Assembly (NCBI RefSeq): GCF_024586455.1
Contig: NC_065919.1
Coordinates: 43,376,839-43,440,838 of the forward strand
Direction: 5' to 3'
Source of the DNA: Bactrocera neohumeralis
Lineage: Eukaryota; Arthropoda; Insecta; Diptera; Tephritidae
Length of the DNA stretch: 64,000 bases
A model generated the notes under the pieces. The model worked only from the letters and a program-made list of their open reading frames with translations, made no database searches and was not told the origin of the DNA. A program made the position numbers and the translations under genes. Shown one piece after another: positions 1 to 10,660 of this stretch (its first letter is position 1; each line of letters starts with the position of its first letter).

Positions 1-1235
1 ATGGGAGTACCGACCCACTCCTATTCTACCGATAGAAGTTCTGGGTGCCTTTTCTCGCGAAATCATCAGCTTTACAGTTTCCTGCGATTCCGCTGTGGCT
101 TGGCATCCATAGCGGTCTTATCACAAAAACACGCGATGCTATTGATAGCGAAGTTAGACGCCCTCTGACCAGCCCCGAACACACTATTAATGAGTTCAAG
201 CCTAGTATTGTCGCTCTGCTATCTGAGTGGATGGCCACTTCTCTGAAGGAGGCTAAACTTCGTAGCAGTAAATCTACTGATAACTCAACGGCTGCAACCT
301 CGACCTGGAAGACACTGCAATAGTTAGGCAGTCGGAAACTGGAGTTGATAGAGAGCTCCTAACAGTAATCCCCTCAAACGGCTTCTTCCCACACACATCG
401 CCGGTATTAGGATAGAGGAGGTGCTGCCAGAGTTCGGTTTGGCAGACTCTCTAAGTCTCATGGCAACTTTCGCAGTCATACACCACCTTAGTGCACCACA
501 CATGCTGATGAACGCCGCCCGTTAAACGCTCTCCAGTATCCAAGTGTAGTCTTTTCCAGAGCTCTTCACCACATAAAAACTCCATAGAATATAATAGGCT
601 TAATTAATGTGTCGTAAAGTCAGAGGACTACTTTCGTTGCTATTTTGCCTTCTCGTCGATAATCGGCTTCCATGAAAGCTTCCTATCCAGAATGAGCCCT
701 TTAATATCTCCATTTGTGGCAGCGGTGCCACAGAGATCTTGTATCTTCTAATCAATAAAACTATTCCGGCTTTATTTGGGTTGATGGCGAGACCGTTTAC
801 GACCGCCCAATTTGCTCCGACGCTGAGATACCCTGCGCCAATTCGTAAACCGTACTTAGGAACTTTCCTATGACCATAAGCCGGCAGCCACGATCTTCAA
901 GTTTTTTAAGCAGGTCGTTAACGTCCAGCTTCCATAGAAGAGGACAGAGAACTCCACCTTGTGAGGTTCCTCTACTCACATTTCGTCGAGCACGTGCGTT
1001 TCAATCACTCTGTCGCACAGAAGACTGAAAATAAGATGTTTGAGGTTTGATTCAACCCCACGATCGTCCAAAGCAGTTACGACTGCTTGTCACGACTTTA
1101 CTGAAAGCTCCCTCTATATCAAGGAAGTTTCTAGCAGCAAATTCCTTAACCCTAATGGCTTCCTCAAGCCATGATACGATAGTATGCAGCTCAGTATCCT
1201 GACGTGCCTTTACAATAAGCATGTTAGCCTGATCC
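1..1235 (-). mobile_element. RNase H-bearing LINE fragment (I/R1/LOA-like)
   Basis: Read on the minus strand, this is the C-terminal half of a non-LTR retrotransposon polyprotein. The reverse transcriptase part (about 1235 down to 800) shows KARQDTELHTIVSWLEEAI, LDIEGAFSKV (motif A region) and GTSQGGVLCPLLW (motif B). The segment that should hold the YADD catalytic box reads GCRLMVIGKFLSTV, so the box is lost. A ribonuclease H part follows near 45-235, with IHSDSRA and the late motif WMPSHSGIAGNCKADDFA. Several frameshifts and stops separate the blocks, so the copy is dead. It runs off the left edge of the window. The clade is inferred from the RT plus RNase H order; the exact family was not identified. 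Confidence 0.8.
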
Positions 1236-3226
1236 AGCCATTATATAAAAGAAATAAAAAGCTCAAGAACGCTTTCTTTAAACGATGCACCTTTTGTTTG
1301 TAGAGGAATCGATTACGTTTCTTTTTATAATGAAATATAATGTATATGTACTGTTAGTCTAAATAAATGGACGAGTAGGTACTTAAACAACTTTTTTCCA
1401 TATTTCTGTACTTTGACTTCCTGGCACACATAATACATAGCATCCACATCTTCCGTTCGACTTTCAATCAATTATACTTCCGTTTCCGCAAAACTTGCTT
1501 TCTTTTATTCATTCCTTCACTCATTCATTCATTCACTGACTCAGCTGCTCACTCACCCACCCACTAAATGAGCCTCAAGTGTAGCTTAATTAAAGAAATT
1601 AACTCACACCGGATACGTGTGCAAGGAGAGCGTTTGTAGGTAAACAAAGTCAGTTGAGTGGAAAACCGGAATGATAAATAAACACACACATGTATAACTA
1701 TTTACAAATACTTAGAAATAAAAAATCAATGAAATATTAGCCGGCGAAAGCCAAGTGAGTGTGAGGCCTTTGCCGCAGTCTGGTATATCTATAGCGATTT
1801 ATATATTAATATACACACATATATAATAATTTTGCTTCTATTTGAGTATGCATGTTGTTGTTACGTTTCTCCCCCTCTTCTTTTTTTCTATTTGCGCCAA
1901 CAGCGGCGATGACAGCATATAAATAAATGGCTACAAGAAAACATGCACGAGTGCACGAATACAATATGCGCTAACGGGATATAGCATATAATCATGTGTG
2001 TGTGAGCACAAGCGCAGATGCTAGATAAAATTAAATAATAAAAGACACGATGCGAGGATGAAGGGGGGAAATTACAGTTGACTTTAATATTGTCAATATA
2101 TGTAGGTACTGACATTTGTCATTTGGGGCCTTCACCCCTAAAGGCAAAAATAACACAGCCCCATTGACTAGGGAAAGCAAAGCTAATATGCATAGCTAAC
2201 CATGTGTGAGCGTATTTATAGAGACGTGTTTGTGTGTTAGTCTGTTTTCATTGTGGCTGCTAAAGGGAGTCGAAATTAGTCTGATATCATCGCAGAACTA
2301 TATGAGAGCAAATTGGTTTGCAAAATAGAAAGCATTGCCAAAAATATGCGACGTTAGTGTATGTCTATGTGTATGTATGTAAGTAAGCAAAAAAAGACAT
2401 TTCATATAACTGTGTATGCGGTAGTAAATACGCCTAAGGGATTTACGAGCAATTAAAGCAAAAGATTGGCTGCTATGAAATGTGCTTTATACCAATACAT
2501 ACAAACAAGTGCATATACTTATATAAGTATGTATTAATGTGCAAACATTTGCACACAAGTGTGAGAACAGAAAATTAGATAAATACATAAGTAGGTACGA
2601 GTTGGCTGGCTGATACAAACTGACTTTGCAGACTGGCTTCAAAGCTTTTAGGGGCAAATACATTTGTATGTATGTTTGTATGTTTGTGTTTGCGCAACCA
2701 TATAGAGTTCATCATGCATTCACTTCGTTTAGTCAGTCAGCATGAGAACTTAGCGTTAATTGCTTATCTACGTGATTTCTTACCAAATTAGCTTTGCAAA
2801 TTGCAAATGGAGAACAAAGCTTAAATCAAGGTCCAAATGTACATATATACCTACTCTGTTTACGTATGTATTTGTGCACGAAAATGAATGAAGCGAATAT
2901 ATTTATGCAAATGTGTATGTGTGCTTAGCATTATAGTCCATGGGTATTTGGCAATGAAATATGTCAGCGCTTTAGATTGTCAATGGGAACCAACAACGCA
3001 GACGTTTCAGTTAATTAAATAAAAGCATTAAATAATCAGATAAATATCTATAGTATTTGAAGTTTTATAATTGCATACTTCCGCTTCCTTGTCTGCCGTC
3101 AAGGGCATTATACCAAATTCCTTGCTTTGTTTAATTTAGACCCGAAAAAACTAAAAACTCGTAACAAATTTCAAAAAGATTTTAAATTGAAAATAGAGTT
3201 ATATACCATATTACATAAAAAAAAAA
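1236..3226. other. AT-rich non-coding stretch
   Basis: I see no supported gene here. Short tetranucleotide runs occur (CATT near 1525-1545, TATG/TTTG near 2660-2690), with CA/TG-rich tracts. The open frames present are short and of low-complexity composition. Confidence 0.5.
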
Positions 3227-3277
3227 TATTCTATTCGGAAATTAGCAACATTTTCTACTATAAGAATTAAAGAAATA
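3227..3277 (+). repeat. ~50-bp direct repeat, left copy
   Basis: This stretch closely resembles 4278-4338 in the same orientation. Both contain AGCAACATTTTCTACTA or its one-base variant, followed by AGAATTAAAGAAAT. The right copy carries about 10 extra bases. The pair brackets the Tc1-like element between them. Confidence 0.6.
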
Positions 3278-3284
3278 GGTGGTT

Positions 3285-4262
3285 GGAATAACAAGATTTA
3301 TTGCGATATTCAGAATAAGAACAAAACAAATCTAAATAGATCATACTGATGGGCGATACAAGTAGAGGTACTTTTATCAATAACGCGTGTCCAGCTTTCG
3401 TGTTATTATCGGCTAGTACTTTTACTGTTTGGCATTTCATCAAAGACTTATGCCCGAACAACGTTTACAAATCGTTCAATTTTATTTTGAAAGTTAACTT
3501 TATGTTAACTTCGCTTCGCTCAACTTATGGTCAACATAATTGGCCTACTGAACGTAATATTTTCAACACCATCACCCAACTTGAGACCTACCATTCATTA
3601 TTGGATAATATTCGAGCAAATAGACCGCGTCCAGCACGCAATGAAGAAAATATAACAGCTGTAGCTGAGAGTGTACACGAAGACCGTGACAATCGAATTG
3701 AGTCGGATTGACGTATGGAACTAGACGCATTTTACGTCGAGATCTTAAATTGAAAGCGTAAAAAATAAGCTTGAGCATGAGCTGAAGCTGCTAGACCTTC
3801 ACAAGCGACATCGCTTCCCTTTATGGGCTCATGAAATGTACTAAGCAGAGCTGAAGTTTTCAATCCAAATTTTGTTTAGCGATGAAACCCATTTCTGGCT
3901 TAATGGGTATGTAAATAAGCACAATTGCCGGATTTGGAACGAAGAACAATCTGAAAAGAATCATCGTTCCATATGTATTCAAAAATGATGCCGGTGAGAA
4001 GGAACTCAACCAACAATGGCGACTGTTTGATGTCTGACTTTGAAGCTTGTGATCTCGGCGACATTCGGTTTCAAAAAGACGACGCTGCTTCCACACATCG
4101 CATCAAAGAATGGACTAATTGAAAGAACACTTCGATGAACAGATAATTTCACCTTTTGTGCCGGTCGATTGGTCACCAGAATGAATGTTCTTTCGAGTGT
4201 TAGTATACACTCACCATTAAATTAAATTTTCTGTGTTTTTTCTTACAAAAAAAGTAGGGAAC
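3285..4262 (+). mobile_element. Tc1/mariner-superfamily element (DUF4817-type transposase), broken
   Basis: The plus strand carries remnants of a DDE transposase of the insect type that has a DUF4817-like N-terminal helix-turn-helix. Visible parts in order are QHNWPTERNIFNTITQLET (about 3535-3590), SVHEDRDN (about 3670), KLKAYKI-like and LDLHKRHR-like residues (about 3745-3815), and the first catalytic-Asp segment LFSDETHFWLNGYVNKHN (about 3868-3920). After EEQSEK the sequence jumps to 3'-terminal material, so most of the DDE core is missing, and frameshifts interrupt the rest. The end (4200-4250) matches the 3' end of the deleted copy at 25040-25240. It is one of six copies of this family in the window and cannot make an active enzyme. 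Confidence 0.75.
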
Positions 4263-4277
4263 CCTTTATAATGAAAT

Positions 4278-4338
4278 TATTTTATTCGAAAATTGGCAAC
4301 ATTTTCTACTACATACTACTTCAAGAATTAAAGAAATT
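4278..4338 (+). repeat. ~50-bp direct repeat, right copy
   Basis: This is the partner of 3227-3277 and lies immediately after the Tc1-like element. It is too long for the usual TA target duplication of Tc1/mariner elements. Confidence 0.6.
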
Positions 4339-4339
4339 A

Positions 4340-4995
4340 TCTAGACGTAAATGGAGAAGAGGTTTGATAGGGGAGGAGGATACGAACTCATTATATATCG
4401 ACGGGTCCAAAATTGACTGCGAAGTTTGCACGGCGTCTCTCTCTCTCTATAACCTTCTACAACACTCAGCTGGTATCTTCAACTTGGAAGTACTAGGTGG
4501 AAAACGTGGAGTTCTACTGAATACCTATAGAACAATACAGAGAGCTACCAAATGCACAGCTGGCCAGGCAGCATTGCTAGCCTTGTCGTCGTCAAAGATT
4601 GATTTCAGTGTAGTCGGCAAATGTAGGAAGCGGCTCTAGAAACTAAGGCAGACATCCGTAAGACTAATTTTAATACATAATTTTAACAAATAGCCAACAC
4701 ATGGGAATATACAATCAAATACATCATAGCGAAGTATGTATATATGGGTCAAATATGCCTAGACTAGCACCAAGGGCTTATTAAATAATAAGAGCACGGT
4801 TCTACACTTCTTCTGTGAGTTCCCAGTTCTATCACAAACCCGGCATAGAACTATTGGAAAGTTGATAACCCATTTATAAGAAATCGGAAAATTGCCACGC
4901 CCACAAAACTGTTTAATACAAAAAATACCACGTTTGATAACGGAAGTGATCTCTCCAGACTTAAATTTCTTTAAGCTTTGGTAAAATAGTGCATT
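4340..4995 (+). mobile_element. RNase H-bearing LINE, 3'-terminal fragment
   Basis: The translation LYIDGSKIDCEV (about 4395-4430) fits the first conserved Asp segment of ribonuclease H in I/R1/LOA-type LINEs. Further on, CTAGQAALLALSSSKI matches the SDSQAAL motif, but its catalytic Asp is replaced. A later FCEFPVLSQTRHRTIGKL (about 4810-4860) resembles the cysteine-bearing C-terminal end of these polyproteins, and the copy reaches about 4990 with a DLSRLKFL-like end. Stops and shifts break it. It sits tail to tail with the RTE-like fragment at 5013-5335. Confidence 0.65.
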
Positions 4996-5012
4996 CCTCT
5001 ATTTCTTATTTT

Positions 5013-5335
5013 GGCCAGGTCCTTCGCTGAACTACTTGTAAGTCATTGTCGTCGTTTACCTCGTACAGTTCATTGTTCCATCGACTACGGTACTCGCCGT
5101 TGCCAATGTGCAAAGGGCCATAAATCTTATGTACGACCTTCCTCTCGAAAACTCGTAACGTCAACTCATCAGATGTTGTCATCGTCCAGGCCTCTGCACC
5201 ATATAGCAGGGCATTGATTATGAGTGACTTGTAGAATTTTGTCTTTGTTCGCGGGGAGATTTCACTTCTCATTTGCCCACTCAGTCCGAAATAACACCTG
5301 TTGGCCAGAGTTATTCTACGTTGTATTTCAAGGGC
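5013..5335 (-). mobile_element. RTE-like LINE, C-terminal fragment
   Basis: On the minus strand it encodes the region after the reverse transcriptase: KFYKSLIINALLYGAEAW, then LRVFERKVVHKIYGPLHIGN and YRSRWNNELYEV. These blocks match the LINE at 22434-24642 (24160-24350) closely. The 5' part is missing and the GAA-rich 3' tail is absent. It ends on the left near CCAGGTCCTTC, which is the EKDL-coding region of the family. Confidence 0.8.
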
Positions 5336-8300
5336 GACGAGCTAAAAACTTCAGAAACACGGCCCTTATCGATGGCGAAAAAGTACTCTCCTCACAGGCT
5401 GTCATATTCCCCTGTCCATGGCCAAATTGAGTGGATTAGGTGTCACTGCATTTGTTTCTAAACTTTGCAGATTAAATAAGTGGAGGACCGGTGGGTTAAG
5501 TTAATCGAACAATGAAACGATTATGTTGAGAAGGATATAGTCAATTTACCTTTTCTTCAATTTTCCGAAATTTCGCTTTCTTTCTGTAAACTAACTACTT
5601 ATCAGATCAACTTTGTATGCACTCACGGCTAGCCAACGCCAATATTTGCACTTCTGGCATAGTACCCATAAATGTAATGCGCAAAAGGCATCATAAGATT
5701 GTAATACGCGAACTGGCGTTCATATACACTCTGATCAACACACTGAATGAGTCGAAACCCTCAAAACCTTAACAGCAAGATTCTTAGAAAACAGCTTATC
5801 CGCGCTCACGTCCGTGAAGACAATAGTCATATTCATGGTGTTTGCTATGCAATATAACGGCATCTATAATTACAAATCAGCATTCACAAAGCACGCTCAA
5901 CAGCTTAGCAATCCGAGCCTGTTTAGCCGCAAATCAGCTTAAGTTAATTAATAAACTTCTGTGACTACTAAATCGAATTTTGACCGCCTGACACACTAAT
6001 AGACACATACATATACACATATTTCGAAAAATATCGAATTGAATTCATCATATCATACTAATGCACATACATGCTCAGCCAAAGTAGCGCTATCAGCAGT
6101 AAAAACAACAACACTGTCGCTTTCAGCCACAGAGTAAAGGCGCCATCGTCAGCGGGTATTATGCCACTTAGATGTTATTTCAAACGGATTAGCCACTAAA
6201 ATTATGCTATTACTTCGTATATAATACGGTTTCATATTAATGCAGAGCACATGTAACCCTGCTGGAAATTAAACAAATTTTTAAGAACACGAAGTGTAGG
6301 TTAACAGTTTAGTTGATCAATGAGTTTTATTTATGATGAAATCCGCCTCGGATATTATATATAGATATATATACTATTCCTATGAAAACACATTCGGCTT
6401 TATGTCTAAGAGACATACAGTTAGCATCTCAATGCAGATATTGAAACAAAAATAGCCCAAATACTCCCAAGAATATGTGACAAACACCCTTTGAAAAGAA
6501 TTGAAATCAGTTCAAACTTTTGTAGTTTCATATACTGAATATGAGGAATAATCTATGATAGAGACTATACTGTACTTTATCTGGCGCATCTCTATCCCTA
6601 AAGGGCAGGATTTACAATCACAACCAGGCTTCTCATAAGTTACGCAAACATATGTATGTATGTATGTATATACATGGAAAATTGGCGATGTGTAATTTGT
6701 GTTTGTGGTTAATCGTTTGAGGAGGACAAAGCAATATAATAAACAAATATAGTTGGTGTAAGTATGTATTGAAGAACTGATACGCGATTGCCTATATTTT
6801 ATATAAATTTTCGATTTTGCGCAGCCTGCATCTCTCAGCGACATAAGTTCATGGCATATTAATAAGCCAACTTATTATTATTGTTTGTTTATTCATTTGT
6901 GTAATGTCTTAGAGAAATTATGAACTACTTTCCCCGCGAGAAATCGAGGCTTTGCAATGCTTAAGTTTAGGAATGGAATAACTGTTGACACTTCTGTAAG
7001 ACAGCATCGTTTAATAATTAATTTCAGCCATGCTCTAAAATTAAATAAGCAATGACCAGCTGACAGCATTGCCAGACTAATGTGTATATTTAAACTTTAT
7101 TTTCGAATTAATGTATGGCAATGCCGTCTGCGATTACTATAATTGCAGTATATAGTAGTTTGCAATAAATGAAAATTAATGCATTGGTTAGTTAACAATT
7201 TTATGGAAAAAAATGTCTATATTGATCGAATCGATCGATCTTTCTCTCCTTTCACTAACTCTATTGCTTTAGAGTGTTATATTGCTAGTTTTACTACAGG
7301 GAAAAGTAGTTTATTTTCCCCAATATATGTACATATTTGGCGTCCTTTGATATTATATTATTTATAGTATAGCCTGTTTATGATTACCGTTTCCAAGCGC
7401 CGCTTTCTCTCTTTATTCGCTGACTGCAATTAAATGTGAATTTTTGTTTGAGTGAGCATAAGAATTTATAGACGGCATAGAATATATATTTATATGTATA
7501 AATAATTAAGTTATGAATATCAGTAAATGAATATGAAATTGCGTGGTTATAAATATTCCTTTACTGCCGCACTTGTTTGTACAAATATATATACTTTTCT
7601 TTAACTCTGTTAATCCGCTCATAGTTTTGGTGTTTTCATTTAATGGCTGGAAATACTGGTGGGGTATTCGAAGTGGCATACATTTTTAGCTCAGCTTTGC
7701 TCTTAAATACAGAGGTTTCCTATATAATCTTTTAATCGTCACATAGTATAATAGTATGGCGGTATAATATAGTGCTTGTGAAAGCACTTGAGTTTAATTT
7801 CATATCCTACTTAGTATAGAGCTCACTTGTTGCATCCATAAGGGATTTATAAACTCAATCCGGAAAGTTACTTCCAACCCGTAAAACAATTATTATAAAC
7901 ATTCATATTAGAATATATATATGTACATATTGCCGTGTTTCATGTAAAACTGTTTTATTTACTTATTCGCGGATATATGAAAATTTTTGTTTTTATGTCG
8001 AAAAAATTTGTAAGCCGTTTATGGTAGAAGACCAATTCGAAGAATGAAAATTCAATATTATATTATCAATTTTTGACAATACCACTTACCATCACCAATA
8101 TACATGGAGTAAAGTCAGTCGGATATTGGAAAATTATGAAATGAATTATACAGTGGCTAGGGCAAGTTTTGAACAAGTTTTATCCATTTTAAACAGAAAC
8201 ATACACAGTTATGAGTAAAACACGTCCTATTATTTTCATTAAGATAACTCACGTATTGGCCGATGTTTGCGGTATAAAGTCATACGCAAGTTCAAAAATC

Positions 8301-8431
8301 TTAGTATAAGGTATATGGCGGCTTTTTGTGGCATAAAAATTGCTGTTATCAGCAAAAGATTTCCTTCCGATTTTCAATAATATATCTCACAGCGATAAAA
8401 TGTTCATTGTAGGAACTGTAGTCCACATACT
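5336..8431. other. AT-rich non-coding stretch
   Basis: No gene or recognisable transposon is supported here. A short TATG run lies near 6652-6672. Base composition and stop density look intronic or intergenic. Confidence 0.45.
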
Positions 8432-8850
8432 ACTGTGATCAAATTGAAAGGTGAATTTTGTCCATTTCATTTCCTTCAAAGTAATCCCCTCCCGCTGCAA
8501 TACACTTATCCCAACGAATTTTCCAGTCATCATAGCACTTGGAAAAATCCTCCGTCGTGATGACCATTAGAGACTTCTTCGATTCAGCTTTTATAGCCTC
8601 AAGTGAGTCAAAACGCTGTCCTTGGAGTGGTAATGTTAATTTGCTGAATAGCCAGAAGTTACACGAAGGTAAATCAGAATAATGAGGTGGTTGCGGCACG
8701 ATATTAGTTCAGATAGAGTAAAAATAGAGGAACTAACTTGTATGTAGAGCCTCACAAAACGACGCATTTCTCAAATACTAATGAATATTTTGACGTGAAA
8801 TTTAGCATAGATGTCACTAATAGTACTACCAACTTACAGAAGAAAAATAT
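8432..8850 (-). mobile_element. Mariner family A element, internally deleted
   Basis: The minus strand (8699 down to 8439) encodes the C-terminal part of a mariner transposase: PQPPHYSDLPSCNFWLFSKL, then RFDSLEAIKAESKKSL and RWDKCIAAGGDYFEGNEMD. In the family pattern YSPDLAPCDFWLF the Asp is the third catalytic residue; here it is Asn (SCNFWLF), so the site is dead. The right part (about 8755-8850) matches the 5' leader of the related copies at 29304-29736 and 58385-58880, for example TAAATTTCACGTCAAAAT on the minus strand. The N-terminal and central coding parts are gone. Confidence 0.7.
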
Positions 8851-9482
8851 ACCGATTCGATTTTTATGTCTCCGGCTTATTTGTTTATAGATTTTATCGC
8901 GCTATAATAGCTTTTAACAGAATTATTATATGGGAAATAGGAGGAAATCGCCGAAATTGCTGTCTTACCAAGGCAATTTACCGTTCCCAAATCAGTGAAA
9001 ACGATGGCATACGTCCATGAATTGGACAATCAAAGTTTACAAAACCAAACCTAGTGTTATAGTTAGCTTAAATATAACGGTTATGCCAGTTGAGTGGGAT
9101 ATATTTTGCAGCGAATTCATACAGCTAACTTCATAAACGCTTTCATAAACAATATGTTTGACAAGAGAGTCGCTCTCAAAGATAGTGAGCAGAGAAAGGC
9201 AAATCAAAGACAGTAAATATTGATATCTGTATGTAGTTGCACTATGGTGCGTAATTCATGAAATGTTTTATGAGCTATAGAATCTTTGCTCAATTGACTA
9301 CTATAATTCAAGATAATACATGTCGAGTCAGCCAAGAATACATATTTAGTATAAAATGTTTTAACAAAATTTTGGATCATTTCAACTGGACTAGCCCTAT
9401 TAATCATTGAGCCACATAAGAATACAAAATGTTAGTCACTAAAATGAGCATACACAAACTATGCAAGATTTATTGAATATCA
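8851..9482. other. AT-rich non-coding stretch
   Basis: I see no supported gene, RNA gene or recognisable repeat here. Confidence 0.4.
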
Positions 9483-9717
9483 GTTTACACAACCGTATTA
9501 ATTTTGCGGGGATACCAAATTCAGACATTTCCACCTAAAGGCAGCTCCTTTTCGTGCTGTCAAAATTAGCTTTGAAATCGACATGTGCGTGTCGGGTGCG
9601 ATTATCTAGTCCGTTGTTGATTTTTCAGGCCTAAAGCCACACTGATAAAGTCCAATTAATTCTTTGACGGTGGGCTCTATTCTTTCACACAATACACTCG
9701 ATATAGCCTTATATGCG
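9483..9717 (-). mobile_element. RTE-like LINE, reverse transcriptase fragment
   Basis: The minus strand matches the reverse transcriptase region of the LINE at 22434-24642 (about 23430-23660), including the segments coding for the GPYQCGFRPGK-like, VDFKA-like and SEFGIPAK-like blocks. Small deletions and stops interrupt it. It joins directly to a mariner piece at its right edge. Confidence 0.65.
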
Positions 9718-9719
9718 GA

Positions 9720-9975
9720 TTGGAATTGTGGAAACACAATTTATGGATTTTACATGATGATAATGCACCATCGCATTGAGCCACGATTGTGACATCGATT
9801 AACCATCGTATTCACTATATTTAGCTCTATGTTGTTTTTTTTTTTTGTTCCCAAACTGAAACTGTCGTTCCGTGGAACCCGTTTTCGGTCGATCGAAGAT
9901 ATGAGACAAAATTCGCGGAAGAATGAATAAATAAATATTTTGCGTTTTATTTACAATGTCTGGTTCCTTTTTTGT
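9720..9975 (+). mobile_element. Mariner transposase fragment (catalytic D2 to D3 region)
   Basis: The plus strand reads ELWKHNLWILHDDNAPSH, the region around the second catalytic Asp of mariner transposases. A frame with YSLYLALCCFFFLFPN follows, which corresponds to YSPDLAPCDFFLFPK; the residues that should carry the third catalytic Asp are changed. VEPVFGRSKI-like residues then match the RGTRFRSIE-type block. Only about 250 bp remain. It lies between a LINE fragment and the family E element. Confidence 0.6.
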
Positions 9976-9984
9976 TATATTATA

Positions 9985-10660
9985 CAAGGTCTGTCGCAAA
10001 AGAAATAGGACTGTTAAAAAAACACCAAAAAATTAATATTATAATATGGTGTTTTTTGTCAAAAAAGCAGTGACAAGCGTCGACCGATGACACAGCGCAT
10101 TATCGTGCAACAGGCGCCAGGAACCAGCCAGACGGTATTGTGGTCGAGCTCGACAAATGCGTGACAAAAGACGCTTCATAACACCAAGGTAAAACACAAC
10201 ATTAATCGTTTGGCCAGGTGGGACGAATTCTCGGTGTACAATACCCTCGGAATCGTAAAAACAAATCAGCATTGTCTCTATTTTTGACTTCTGAAGACGA
10301 CCGACTTCTGATCGTCACAGAGGTCCTCACGACCTTCTTGGAATCGCTTAAACCACTCATACACATTACTACGGGATAGGCACTGATCACCATAAACTTT
10401 TTTCATCATTTGAAATGTTTCGGTAAACGTTTTCCCAAGTTTAAAACACAATTTAATATTTTCTCTTTGTTCAAAATGCATTTTACGACCGATGACCAAA
10501 AGCTGCTGTCACTTTTTGATCGATAACATCGATTGTAGTTATATAATTGTCTTAAAATTTTTACGAAATGTCAACAAGAGATCAAACTTTTTATTTCATA
10601 TACCCACCAATAGGTGGCGCCACCAGAAACAGTTATATTTAAAAAGTTCTGTTTCTTTTG
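9985..10660 (-). mobile_element. Mariner family E, internally deleted, right end truncated
   Basis: The left end starts CAAGGTCTGTCGCAAAAG next to a TA. The right end keeps only the inner part of the inverted repeat (CTGTTTCTTTTG at 10649-10660). On the minus strand an N-terminal helix-turn-helix region is present: MHFEQRENIKLCFKLGKTF, VYGDQCLSRSNVYEWFKRF, then DDQKS. The reading then jumps to TINVVFYLGVMKRLLSRI and LLHDNALCHRSTLVTAFL. The stretch holding the first catalytic Asp is deleted and the join shifts the frame. The same join occurs in the copy at 26880-27818. Confidence 0.85.

Noticed and set aside
3572..4096. Minus-strand frames across the Tc1-like element
   Set aside because: Antisense shadows of the transposase remnant.
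4885..4910. CCACGCCCAC string as a family A box
   Set aside because: It lies inside the LINE 3' region (4340-4995) and surrounding sequence does not match family A.
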